64,000 nt of DNA from Chlorobium sp. N1 (lineage in GTDB: Bacteria > Bacteroidota > Chlorobiia > Chlorobiales > Chlorobiaceae): contig NZ_SJPA01000001.1 in assembly GCF_004332115.1 (NCBI RefSeq), positions 124,001 through 188,000 on the forward strand, written 5' to 3'. The position numbers were made by a program, and so were the translations under genes. The notes under the pieces were generated by a model. That model saw only the letters and a program-made list of their open reading frames with translations, was not told the origin of the DNA and did no database searches. This document shows, one piece after another, positions 17,359 through 26,177 of the stretch (its first letter is position 1; each line of letters begins with the position of its first letter).

Positions 17359-20064
17359 TTAGTGTTTTTTTGTGTGAATCCCTCCTCCAGGCCCTGAGCC
17401 CCCCTCGCGCCTGCGGATGAAGAACTTGACGAGCTCGAGCACCGGAAGCACGGTGAGGGCCGGCAGGAGAGATGCCGCCCAGCCCGCGGCGTCGAGAGAA
17501 GCCAGCCCGAACATCTCCCGCAGGAGTGGAAGCTGGAGCACGAGGAGAAGCAGCAGGGACTCGGAGACGACCGACAGGTTCAGCCACCGGTTGGCAAAGG
17601 GACGGCGCAGGAGGCTCCCCGACAGGGAGCGGAAAGCGTACGCCTTCACGAACTCTATGGCGACGAGCGAGACGAAAGTCATCGTCATCGCGGCCTCCAC
17701 CGGCCGGGAGGTGCTGAGAGCCCAGACGAAGAGGAGCAGGTTGCAGAGGGCCGAGCAGAGCCCGCCGGCCAGCATGAGCACGAGGAGGGGAGGCGTAAAC
17801 ACCCCTTTCGAAGGATCGGCCGGAGGACGGCGCATGAGCTCCTCATCGTGAGGGTCGACGCCGAGGGCCAGTGCGGGAAGGCCGTCGGTAGCGAGGTTGA
17901 CGTAGAGGATCTGCACGGCGGTCAGGGGGACGGGCAGGCCGATAAGGGTGGCTGCGGCCATCAGCCCGAGCTCTCCGATGTTGGAGGAGAGGAGGTAGGC
18001 GAGGTACTTCTTGATGTTGTCGTAGATGCCCCTCCCCTCCTCGACGGCGTCGATGATCGAGGCGAAATTGTCGTCGAGGAGCGTCATGGCGGAGGCCTCC
18101 CGGGCGACGTCGGTGCCGGCGATGCCCATCGAAATGCCGATGTCTGCGCGTTTGAGGGCGGGAGCGTCGTTGACGCCGTCACCGGTCATGGCGACGATTT
18201 CGCCCTGCTCCTGCAGCGCCCCGACAAGGCGCAGCTTGTGCTCGGGAGAGACCCGGGCAAAGACCGAGACCGAGCCGGCTGCCTCCCGGAACGCCCCTTC
18301 GTCCATCTCCTCAAGCATGGCCCCGCTGACCACCCGCCCGGCTCCGGGAAATCCCAGTTCGCGGGCGATTGCCGATGCCGTTTCGGGATGGTCGCCCGTG
18401 ATCATGACCGGACGCATGCCGGCCTCCATGCAGCGCCGGACCGCAGCGCCGGCTTCCGGGCGGGGAGGGTCGATCATGGCCGCAAGGCCGAGGAAGGTCA
18501 TCCCGCCATCGGCTCCGTCGAGGCCGTCGGCATCACGCCAGGCCAGGGCGAGCACCCGCATCGCGCCCGCGGCGTACCGGCCGGCCGCCGCGAGCAGCTC
18601 CTGCGTTCCGTCCTCGCCGAGCGCACGCACCTCTCCGTCGACGAGGATCGAGGAGCAGCGGCCGAGCACCGCTTCCGGCGCGCCCTTCATGCACGCCCGG
18701 GCGCCCTCCCCGAAGCGGTGGAGGGTCAGCATCCGCCGCAACTGGGAAGAGAAGGGCACCTCGTCGAGCCGGGGATGGCGACGGCGCAGCTCCTCCTCCT
18801 CGATGCCCCCCTTGCGGGCGGCGACGAGGAGCGCCCCCTCGGTCGGATCCCCCCGCACCCGCCACTCGCCCTCCCCGCCCTGTTCGAGGGCGGCGTCGTT
18901 GCAGAGTACGCCGGCCGCAAGGAACTCTTCGAGGCCCGAAGGAATCGCACCGCCACCCGACGAAGAGAGGGCGCCTTCGGGGGCGTACCCCGTACCGCCG
19001 AGCTCCAGCTCGCCGCCGGGCAGGAGGATCCTCCGCACGGTCATCTCGTCGCGCGTGAGCGTTCCGGTCTTGTCGGTGCAGATCACCGTGGTGCTGCCGA
19101 GGGTCTCGACGGCCGGAAGGCTGCGCATGAGGGCGTTGCGGCGCGCCATCTGCTGCACGCCGAGGGCGAGCGAGATGGTGACGACGGCGGGCAGCGCCTC
19201 CGGCACGACGGCGACGGCCAGGGCGACGCCGAACAAGAGCATCTCGAGAAACGGCCGGCCCTGCCAGAGACCGGAGAGGACGATGAAGAGGACGATCACG
19301 ACTGCCGAACGCGCAAGAGTGCCGCCCATCCGATCAAGGCTCTTCTGCAGCGGTGTCGGCTCCGCGGCAACCTCGCCGAGCATCGAAGCGATCCGGCCGA
19401 ACTCGGTCTGCATGCCGACGGCCGTCACCACGGCCTCTGCCCTGCCGGCACGGACCGCCGTACCGGCAAAGACCATGTTCAGGCGGTCTGCGGGGACGGC
19501 CTCGGGCGGGAACAGCCCTTCGTCCGTTTTTTCGGCCGATTCCGACTCTCCTGTCAGTGCGGATTCGTCCGTCAGGAGGGCGCTTGAGCGGAGCAGCCGG
19601 CCGTCGGCCGCCACCCGGTCCCCCGCCCCGAGGATGAGGATGTCGCCGCGGACGATCTCCGTAGCATCCACCTCCATCTCCCTGCCGCCGCGCCGTACCC
19701 GGGCCGAGGGAGAGGCCATCCGCTGAAGTGCGGCAACGGAACGCTCCGCCCGGTACTCCTGCACGAAGCCGAGGATGACGGCGAAAAGGACGATGACGAG
19801 GATGGCCGCCGATTCGAGCAGCTCGCCGAGCCAGAGGGAAAGAAGGGCGGCAAGGAGAAGGATCAGGATGAGGACGTTGGCGAACTGCCGGAGGAAGAGT
19901 TTGATCGGAGAGATGCGCCTGGGCTCGCCGATGCGGTTGGGCCCGTCCCTATGGAAACGGCGGCGGGCCTCCTCGCTCGAGAGCCCCTCAAGGGAAGCCT
20001 CAAGCCCCCGCAGGACCTCCCCGGAGGGTTGCGCATGCCAGCGCTCCGCTGAATCCGACTCCAT
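17359..20064 (-). CDS. Ca2+-transporting P2A-type ATPase
   Basis: 901 residues. Actuator TGESESAEK, phosphorylation site DKTGTLTRDEMT (Asp331), and hinge GDGVNDAPALKRADIG. Compared with SERCA, helix 4 has VVPEALPAV (Glu kept), helix 5 SSNIGELG (Asn and Glu kept), helix 6 NLATDGLPALALG (Asn, Thr, Asp kept), and helix 8 an Glu in SLVAIEFVKA. That is the set for two Ca2+ sites, so Ca2+ export is well supported. I chose the ATG at 20064, where the family N terminus begins; the frame is open further upstream but there lies over the 3' end of the FeS oxidoreductase gene. Confidence 0.9.
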   Translation of the reverse strand: MESDSAERWHAQPSGEVLRGLEASLEGLSSEEARRRFHRDGPNRIGEPRRISPIKLFLRQFANVLILILLLAALLSLWLGELLESAAILVIVLFAVILGFVQEYRAERSVAALQRMASPSARVRRGGREMEVDATEIVRGDILILGAGDRVAADGRLLRSSALLTDESALTGESESAEKTDEGLFPPEAVPADRLNMVFAGTAVRAGRAEAVVTAVGMQTEFGRIASMLGEVAAEPTPLQKSLDRMGGTLARSAVVIVLFIVLSGLWQGRPFLEMLLFGVALAVAVVPEALPAVVTISLALGVQQMARRNALMRSLPAVETLGSTTVICTDKTGTLTRDEMTVRRILLPGGELELGGTGYAPEGALSSSGGGAIPSGLEEFLAAGVLCNDAALEQGGEGEWRVRGDPTEGALLVAARKGGIEEEELRRRHPRLDEVPFSSQLRRMLTLHRFGEGARACMKGAPEAVLGRCSSILVDGEVRALGEDGTQELLAAAGRYAAGAMRVLALAWRDADGLDGADGGMTFLGLAAMIDPPRPEAGAAVRRCMEAGMRPVMITGDHPETASAIARELGFPGAGRVVSGAMLEEMDEGAFREAAGSVSVFARVSPEHKLRLVGALQEQGEIVAMTGDGVNDAPALKRADIGISMGIAGTDVAREASAMTLLDDNFASIIDAVEEGRGIYDNIKKYLAYLLSSNIGELGLMAAATLIGLPVPLTAVQILYVNLATDGLPALALGVDPHDEELMRRPPADPSKGVFTPPLLVLMLAGGLCSALCNLLLFVWALSTSRPVEAAMTMTFVSLVAIEFVKAYAFRSLSGSLLRRPFANRWLNLSVVSESLLLLLVLQLPLLREMFGLASLDAAGWAASLLPALTVLPVLELVKFFIRRREGGSGPGGGIHTKKH

Positions 20065-20141
20065 CCAGAGGCCCTCCCGGTTCGGGCGCCCTCCCGAGCC
20101 CCAATCGGCGAGAGGAGGGCGGACGCATGAAAAGAATCCGC

Positions 20142-20163
20142 CCGGGCGAAAGGAAACGCCCGG
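20142..20163 (-). terminator. Possible terminator of the FAD/FeS oxidoreductase gene
   Basis: CCGGGCG (20142-20148) and CGCCCGG (20157-20163) form a 7-bp stem with an 8-nt loop. On the minus strand it is followed by GCGGATTCTTTTC, a weak T-rich tract. It lies between the oxidoreductase stop and the Ca-ATPase start. Confidence 0.4.
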
Positions 20164-20207
20164 AAGCGCACTTTCCGCCCGTAGAGGGGATAACGCCGGG
20201 GATGCGG

Positions 20208-23200
20208 CTAAAAGTTTACGGCCGAAGCCGCCGCTGCCTGGCGGCGGAACCTCTCCATCCAGTCGGCGCCCGAGAGCTTTTCGGCGAGGGCGACCGTAAG
20301 ATGCTTGGGGCGGAGCCCCATGTCGACGTTGCGGCCGAGCCCCTGCACGCAGGAGGGACAGTTGGTCAGCATGACGGCGCTCGAAGCGCCGTGCATCGCT
20401 TCGCCGATCGCCTCGCGCTTGCGCTGCAGCATCGAATCGGTGATGTCGGGCCGCGAGAGCGACAGGGTACCGGCCTCGGAACAGCAGTGCGGCACCGCCG
20501 TGACCTCGCCGAACCCGCCGATGCGCTCGATCACCTCCGCGGCTTTCGCGTGCAGCGAATCGTGGCAGGGGGCGTGGTAGAGCGCGCGCCCTCCCCCTTC
20601 GAGCCGGAGGCCGTGCTCCTCGAGCCAGGCGGCGGTATCGAGCACCCTCCCGCCGAAGAGCCGGCCGGCCTCGATGGCCTCGAGCCCCTCCATGCAGGTG
20701 CCGCAGGTCACCAGGCATGCGTCGAAGTCGAGATAGGAGAACATCTCGCGGATCTGGCTGAACATCACGCTGTTGCGGAGCACGATGCTGGAGTACTGGT
20801 CGGTCTTGGCGTTGACGTGCGCGGGGAAGCCGCAGCAGAGGAACGGCGGCGGCAGCACCACCCTTGCGCCCGCTTCGAGCAGGAGATGGATGGATGCCAT
20901 CGAAATGGAGGAGTTGAGCCGCTCGGATCCGCAGCCCGGGAAGTAGAAGACGTTCGAGCTGGCCTCCCCTTCCGGCTCGAAGACCAGCACCTGGTCCGCA
21001 CCGCACTCCGGCAGCACGTCGCGCAGCGTCTCCCCGGGCACCTTCGGTACCGGGGAACGGAGCATGCGCAGCGGATAGAGCGAGGGGGGCTCGTTCTCCG
21101 GCTGTATCGGCTTCGTAAGGAGGGTGCCGGCACGCTGTGCGGCACCGCCGGCCTGCAGGACGGTTTTGCGGAAGAGCCGGTTGAAGGCCGGCGAGCGGCT
21201 CTCGAGGTAGCTGAGCGTCATCTCCGTCACGGGAGTGGAGTGCTTGATGCCCCAGCCGGAGAGGATCTCGCGCTCGAGGACCGAGACGTCGCCGGTGTCG
21301 ATATCCACCGGGCAGGGCTTGAGGCACTTGTGGCAGATCGTGCAGTGGTCGGCGACCTCCTCGAGCCAGCGCAGGAGGGCGAAGTCGGTCGAGCGCTCGC
21401 GCTGGGCGTCGAAAAGCAGCGCCTCGATAAGGGAGCCGATGGCAAGGTTCTTGTTGCGCGGATGGTAGAACATGCCCCGGGCCGGGTAGTAGACGCAGCA
21501 GTCGGTCTTGCACTTGCCGCAGCGGATGCAGTAGTCCACCTTCCGCGAGAGCGACTCGATCTGTGCCCGCTGGAGGATGTGGGCCTCGAGCTCGAGGAGA
21601 TTGAACGACGGGGTGAAGATGTGCTTCAACAGTTCCAGGTCGTCGAGCTTGCCGGGGTTCATGAGCCCCTTCGGGTCCACCTTCCTGCGGTAGGCGGAAA
21701 GCTCCTCGAGGATCTGGGGGTCGAGGTACTTGAGCTTGGTGACGCCGATGCCGTGCTCTCCGGAAACCACGCCGCCGAGCGAGACCACCTTCTCCATGAC
21801 CCGGTCGACGACCCGGTCGGCGCGCTCGAGCATGGGCCGGTCGTTGGAGAGGACGGGGACGTTGACGTGGACGTTGCCGTCGCCGGCGTGCATATGGGTG
21901 GCGATGACGATCCGGCGGTCGCGGATGTAGCCGTAGGCGGCCTCGAGCGCCTCCTGGACCTGGGGATAGCCCTGCAGCAGCTCCGAGAGCTCGTCCGAGA
22001 GCTCCTCGACGATCGAGAGCGAGCGAAGCGCCTCACCCGAGGCTTCGGAGATGCGGTTGCCGAAAAGCCGGCAGAGGTCGAGCCCGGCGGGAACCTTCGG
22101 GGCGAACTGCCCGTCATCTTCCCGGAGATCGGCATGCTGGAGCACCTCGCGGGCGCGCTCCATGAAGAGCAGCTGGGCGTGGCGCTCCTCCTCGATATTC
22201 AAGTCGTCGATGAAGCGCGCGAACTCCGCCAGCGCCTCGAGCGGAATGACGATGTCCTCGTTGAGCTTGAAGGCGTTGGTGCGCCTAGCGATGGCGCTGA
22301 GCTTCTTGCGGTCCGACCAGAACCGTTCGGCCGCCGCCTGGTCGCGGGCCACGAACATGAGCGTGTTGGGGTGGCGCCGGAGCAGCTCTTCGACGCGGCC
22401 TATCCCGCGATCGGCCTCTTCGGGCGTCTGGCCGCCGATATCGATGAGCAGGACCGCTTTGGGCGTCTGGGGACGCGTCGCCTTCACCTTGTAGTCGATG
22501 GCGCGGATGTACTCGTCGTCGAAATGCTCCAGGGCAAGCAGGGCCTCGCCCCCCTCGGTCGGCAGCGGGAAGATTTTCGAGAGCTCGACGATCACGCGGC
22601 TGGCCTCATCCATGTCGGGGCCGAAGAACTCCAGGCAGAGGGTCTTCTTGACCGGATACTTCGGATAGAGGACGAAGACGGCCGAGGTGATCACCCCGTC
22701 GGTCCCCTCCTTCTGCAGGCCCGGCACGCCGCCGAGCGCCTTGTTGGTGATGTCCTTCCACAGACCCTTCTTGCGGATGTCGGTACCGAGCAGCTCGATA
22801 CGGTCGATCCGCCGTCCCGACTCGTCGCGGATCTCGAAGGCGACGGTGTCCTCGTGCAGGATCTTGCGCAGGCGGTGGTCGGTCCTCTTCACCGTGATAT
22901 TCTCCCCCGTCGGCATGGCCATGCGCCACTCGAGCAGGTTGTCGATGCAGGTTCCCCAGCGCACCGCCATCTTCCCTCCCGCATTCTCGGCGATGTTGCC
23001 GCCGATGGTGCAGGACCATTCGCTGGTGGGATCGGTGGCGAACACCAGGCCATGGTGGTCGGCCTCGTGCATGGCCTTCTCGGTCACCACGCCGGCCTCG
23101 ACCTCGATGACCGCGGCCTTCTCGAGCCGGCCCCCGTCGAGCTCGAACTGGCACTCGGCGATACCCCTGATGCGGTTGAGCTTCTCCATGTTGATGATGA

Positions 23201-23861
23201 CACAGCCCGAACGCAGCGGCACGGCCCCTCCTGTCAGGCCCGTTCCTGCTCCGCGCGGAATGGCGTGCAGCCCGAGCTCCGAAATGGCGGTAAGCACAGG
23301 GGCGACCTGGCGCTCCTCGTCGGGAGTCACCACGGCGACCGGAAGGTGCAGCCTCCAGTCCGTCGCGTCGGTGGCGTGGGAAACCAGGGCGAAGGGATCG
23401 AACAGGACGTTCTTCACACCCACCACGGCCCCCAGCTCGCGGCGCATCCGGCGGCGAAGGTCCGGGGTCTCGGCGACCACTTTGCGGAACCGTTCGACCT
23501 CACGGCGCACGGCGGCAACGATCGAACCCACGCGGGTCTCGCCGTCTGCCGAGGCGGCGATGACCTCGAGGTCCGAGAGGGCGCGCTCGAAGAGCCTGCG
23601 GCGCCTTGCGGCCGAATCGACCAGCTCCTGGAAGAGGTAGGGGTTGCGGCGGTGGATGAGCATCTCGCCGATGATGCTCATGAGGAGGCGCGCCGAACGG
23701 CCCGTCACGCGCAGGTCGCGCAGCTCGTCGAGCATGCGGACCACGTCATCTCCCAGCAGGAATGCGATGGCCTGCCGGTCACCGGCCGAAGTATAGTTGA
23801 AGGGGATCTCCCTCGGGGTGCTCTGTGGGTTTTTCTGGGCTTTCTGGCCTCGTGTCAACAT
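20208..23861 (-). CDS. DUF3683 / FAD-linked oxidase / FeS multidomain oxidoreductase
   Basis: 1217 residues. The N terminus (PREIPFNYTSAGDRQ, TGRSARLL, RRNPYLFQELV) matches the DUF3683 domain that precedes such oxidases. An FAD-binding PCMH domain follows (PRGAGTGLTGGAVPLRSG), then the FAD-oxidase C-terminal domain with HMHAGDGNVHVNVP, two 4Fe-4S motifs (CIRCGKCKTDC; CTICHKCLKPC) and a GlpC-like region with CCG-type motifs (CCGFPAH, CGTCME, CCSEAGT, CPSCVQG). By analogy it oxidises a D-2-hydroxyacid such as D-lactate or glycolate and passes electrons through the FeS clusters; substrate and acceptor are unknown. No membrane segments. Confidence 0.88.
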   Translation of the reverse strand: MLTRGQKAQKNPQSTPREIPFNYTSAGDRQAIAFLLGDDVVRMLDELRDLRVTGRSARLLMSIIGEMLIHRRNPYLFQELVDSAARRRRLFERALSDLEVIAASADGETRVGSIVAAVRREVERFRKVVAETPDLRRRMRRELGAVVGVKNVLFDPFALVSHATDATDWRLHLPVAVVTPDEERQVAPVLTAISELGLHAIPRGAGTGLTGGAVPLRSGCVIINMEKLNRIRGIAECQFELDGGRLEKAAVIEVEAGVVTEKAMHEADHHGLVFATDPTSEWSCTIGGNIAENAGGKMAVRWGTCIDNLLEWRMAMPTGENITVKRTDHRLRKILHEDTVAFEIRDESGRRIDRIELLGTDIRKKGLWKDITNKALGGVPGLQKEGTDGVITSAVFVLYPKYPVKKTLCLEFFGPDMDEASRVIVELSKIFPLPTEGGEALLALEHFDDEYIRAIDYKVKATRPQTPKAVLLIDIGGQTPEEADRGIGRVEELLRRHPNTLMFVARDQAAAERFWSDRKKLSAIARRTNAFKLNEDIVIPLEALAEFARFIDDLNIEEERHAQLLFMERAREVLQHADLREDDGQFAPKVPAGLDLCRLFGNRISEASGEALRSLSIVEELSDELSELLQGYPQVQEALEAAYGYIRDRRIVIATHMHAGDGNVHVNVPVLSNDRPMLERADRVVDRVMEKVVSLGGVVSGEHGIGVTKLKYLDPQILEELSAYRRKVDPKGLMNPGKLDDLELLKHIFTPSFNLLELEAHILQRAQIESLSRKVDYCIRCGKCKTDCCVYYPARGMFYHPRNKNLAIGSLIEALLFDAQRERSTDFALLRWLEEVADHCTICHKCLKPCPVDIDTGDVSVLEREILSGWGIKHSTPVTEMTLSYLESRSPAFNRLFRKTVLQAGGAAQRAGTLLTKPIQPENEPPSLYPLRMLRSPVPKVPGETLRDVLPECGADQVLVFEPEGEASSNVFYFPGCGSERLNSSISMASIHLLLEAGARVVLPPPFLCCGFPAHVNAKTDQYSSIVLRNSVMFSQIREMFSYLDFDACLVTCGTCMEGLEAIEAGRLFGGRVLDTAAWLEEHGLRLEGGGRALYHAPCHDSLHAKAAEVIERIGGFGEVTAVPHCCSEAGTLSLSRPDITDSMLQRKREAIGEAMHGASSAVMLTNCPSCVQGLGRNVDMGLRPKHLTVALAEKLSGADWMERFRRQAAAASAVNF

Positions 23862-23921
23862 CAGTCAGGGGTCATATTGCAGATACATAAAAAAGAACGC
23901 CGCACATCAGTATTCCATTCC

Positions 23922-24830
23922 TCACGGGAAGAAGGCCCTGGCAAGGCCTTTGCCGTCGGACTGGAACATGCCGGCCAGGGTGCGTTTTTCGGAAGCCGAT
24001 CCGGCAAAGAGCTTGAAACCCATGAGACTCGTCATCGACTGGATGGCGCAGTTGATCCTGCCGATGAAGAGGTCGAGGTCGGTGACCCCGTGGCCGGGGT
24101 CGGCGGCCGCCTGCTCCATGAAGGCGAGGAACTGCTGGTAGCGCATCTCCCCGATGCGCGACGACCAGGAGACGTCGGAAATGCGAAACGCGCAGAGCGG
24201 CTCGTCGATGACATAGAGATCACCCTGCTTGAGCAGCTGCAGCCAGTAGTCGACGTCGGTCGTATAGGGAACGAGGGCGCTGTAGCCCCTCGTGCGGGCG
24301 ATGGCATCCGCGGGAAAGAGCCCGCAGACCGGTTCGCCGATGATGTTGGTGCCCATGCGCACCATCTTGCGCACGACATCCACCGGCTCCTTTCTCCCCT
24401 CGTCGAGGAAGTTCACCTTGCCGATGATCGTCTTGCCGCGGGAGTCGATGATGGAGCGCTGCGCGCTCACCAGGCTCACGCCGCCGTTCATGGGATCCAG
24501 GAAAGCCCCCACCTGTTTTTCGAGGCAGGTGGGAAAGAGCAGGTCGTCCCCGCAGACCAGCTTCACGTAGCGGCCGCGCACCTCGCTGACGGCGAGGTTC
24601 CAGTTCCCTTCGGGCCCGAGGTTCCGCTCGTTCCTCACGAGCCGGATGCGCGGATCGGAAAACGAGGCGGCGATCTCAAGCGAATCGTCCGTGGAGTTGT
24701 CGTCGTAGATGAGCAGCTCGAAGTCCTGGTAGGTCTGGGCGAGCACCGAGCGGATCGTCTCAGCGATGAAGCGCTCGTTGTTGTACATCGGAACGGTCAC
24801 ACTGACCATCGGACGGCTGGAACCGCTCAT
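23922..24830 (-). CDS. Family 2 glycosyltransferase
   Basis: 302 residues. GT-A fold start [17 protein letters not shown], nucleotide-sugar site [31 protein letters not shown], and the DxD-like motif VCGDDLLFP. No membrane helix is evident; membrane association would be peripheral. The substrate is unknown; the type usually acts in cell-surface polysaccharide synthesis. Lies 78 nt downstream of the pentapeptide-repeat gene and 60 nt upstream of the oxidoreductase on the same strand, so it may be part of a longer transcript. Confidence 0.88.
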   Translation of the reverse strand: MSGSSRPMVSVTVPMYNNERFIAETIRSVLAQTYQDFELLIYDDNSTDDSLEIAASFSDPRIRLVRNERNLGPEGNWNLAVSEVRGRYVKLVCGDDLLFPTCLEKQVGAFLDPMNGGVSLVSAQRSIIDSRGKTIIGKVNFLDEGRKEPVDVVRKMVRMGTNIIGEPVCGLFPADAIARTRGYSALVPYTTDVDYWLQLLKQGDLYVIDEPLCAFRISDVSWSSRIGEMRYQQFLAFMEQAAADPGHGVTDLDLFIGRINCAIQSMTSLMGFKLFAGSASEKRTLAGMFQSDGKGLARAFFP

Positions 24831-24908
24831 AGGGTCTTATTTCCAAAACATTTAGGGACGCCGACCTGAATCGTGCGTCCCGCTGTCGTCATTGCGCACA
24901 TGCTCATG

Positions 24909-26177
24909 CTAGTCCTCAATATAGCGAGCTCCCTGCTTCTCTGCCCACTCGGCGGTCGCTTTTTTGCCGGAATCGAGCACGGTCGAACCTGAAACCCTCG
25001 CACCCTCGAGCCTTGCGCGGCTCATGTTGGCCCGCCAGAGCCTTGCCCCGCGGAGGTCGGCTCCGCCGAGATCGGCCTCGGTGAGGGTCGCGCCGCGCAG
25101 GTCCGCTCCACGCAGGTCTGCGCCGCGAAGATCGGCTTCGGAGAGGTCGGCAAGGCGCAGGCCGGCGCTGCGGAGGTCGGCGTTGCGCAGGTCGGCGCCG
25201 AAGAGGTTCCTGCCGGCAAGGTCGGCCTCGCGGAGATCGACCTGCACGGAGCGGTCGGTTCGCCGCATCCGGTTCCACTTCGTCACATTCTTCTTCAGCG
25301 ACTCGTACTGGAAGGCGTCGTAGGGCGCCTCGACGGGACCAGTGCGCTGCCAGAGGTTCAGGATCCCTTTGCGCGGAGCCTTTTCGGGGCGCTGCTCCGC
25401 TACGGCGGCGGTGGCCTGCCGTGCTGCAGGCGCTCCCCCCGCAACCCTCACGTCCGGCGATTCGGCGGCGGGAGCGGGAGGCGGCACGTCGGCCTCGAAG
25501 ATGAGTCCGTTGGCACCGGCCCAGACCGCCGTGGCGTAGCTGCCGCTGTCGAGCACCGTCGACTGCGACACCGTTGCCCCTGAAAGGTCCGTCCGGTCGA
25601 GGTTCGCACGCCAGAAGTAGGCCGCACGAAGGTCGGCTCTACCGAGATCCGCTCCCGAGAGTCCCGCTTCGCGGAAATGGGCCTCCCTGAGGTCGGTGCC
25701 GACGAAACGTGCGCCGGAGCAGTCCGCACGGCGCATGTCGGCGCGGCGCATATCGGCTCCGCTGCAGTCGGCACCCTCGAGCTGCGCCGAGTCGAGGTCG
25801 GCCGAATGCATGGAAGCCCCCCGAAGGTCGGCCCCGGAGAGGATGGTGGAGGCAATGGATGCCGAGTCGAGCCGCGCTCCGTGCAGGTCGGCCCCGCTGA
25901 GGTTCGACTGCGAGAGGTCGGCTCCCGTGAAGTCGGCGCCGCCGAGATCGAACGCCGAGAGCTTCCTGCCCTTCAGGTCGGCGCCCGAAAGATCGGGGTG
26001 TTCGGCGCCCGGAGCCTTTCGCATGGCGTTCCACGCATCCCTGCCCTCACGGAGTTTTTCGAGCATTGCGTCATCGGCGGCCGAAAGCTGCCGGGAAAAG
26101 CCGGGCGCAAGGGTTGCAGCAAGAAAAAGCAGCACGGCGATGGACGACGGCCGGAAACGGCTCTGCTGCCGGTTCAT
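24909..26177 (-). CDS. Exported pentapeptide-repeat protein with internal duplication
   Basis: 422 residues. Signal peptide SSIAVLLFLAATLAPGFSRQLSA, so periplasmic or secreted. Two blocks of A(D/N)LxG-type pentapeptides, about 60-205 and 313-400, should form right-handed beta-helices. Each block starts with a WNxMR helix (49-53; 301-305) and ends with the same coda, STVLDSGxxATAxWA, so the gene arose by duplication of one module; a Pro/Ala-rich linker (about 230-270) joins them. Function unknown; such helices usually bind other proteins. Its start overlaps the stop of the oxidase-like gene by 4 nt (ATGA). Confidence 0.87.
   Translation of the reverse strand: MNRQQSRFRPSSIAVLLFLAATLAPGFSRQLSAADDAMLEKLREGRDAWNAMRKAPGAEHPDLSGADLKGRKLSAFDLGGADFTGADLSQSNLSGADLHGARLDSASIASTILSGADLRGASMHSADLDSAQLEGADCSGADMRRADMRRADCSGARFVGTDLREAHFREAGLSGADLGRADLRAAYFWRANLDRTDLSGATVSQSTVLDSGSYATAVWAGANGLIFEADVPPPAPAAESPDVRVAGGAPAARQATAAVAEQRPEKAPRKGILNLWQRTGPVEAPYDAFQYESLKKNVTKWNRMRRTDRSVQVDLREADLAGRNLFGADLRNADLRSAGLRLADLSEADLRGADLRGADLRGATLTEADLGGADLRGARLWRANMSRARLEGARVSGSTVLDSGKKATAEWAEKQGARYIED

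Noticed and set aside
20065-21513. Upstream in-frame extension of the Ca-ATPase by about 480 codons
   Set aside because: It lies over the 3' part of the oxidoreductase gene in another frame, and the translation is Arg/Pro/Ala noise until the ATPase N terminus.
20127-24869. Very long open frame on the plus strand (about 4.7 kb) opposite the oxidoreductase and glycosyltransferase genes
   Set aside because: It is a shadow of the minus-strand genes: strong third-position GC bias removes stops in the mirrored frame. Its translation has no domain and a biased composition.
24909-26177. Periodic short DNA repeats that look like a microsatellite or CRISPR-like array
   Set aside because: They are the codons of pentapeptide repeats; period 15 nt, no constant repeat/spacer pattern.
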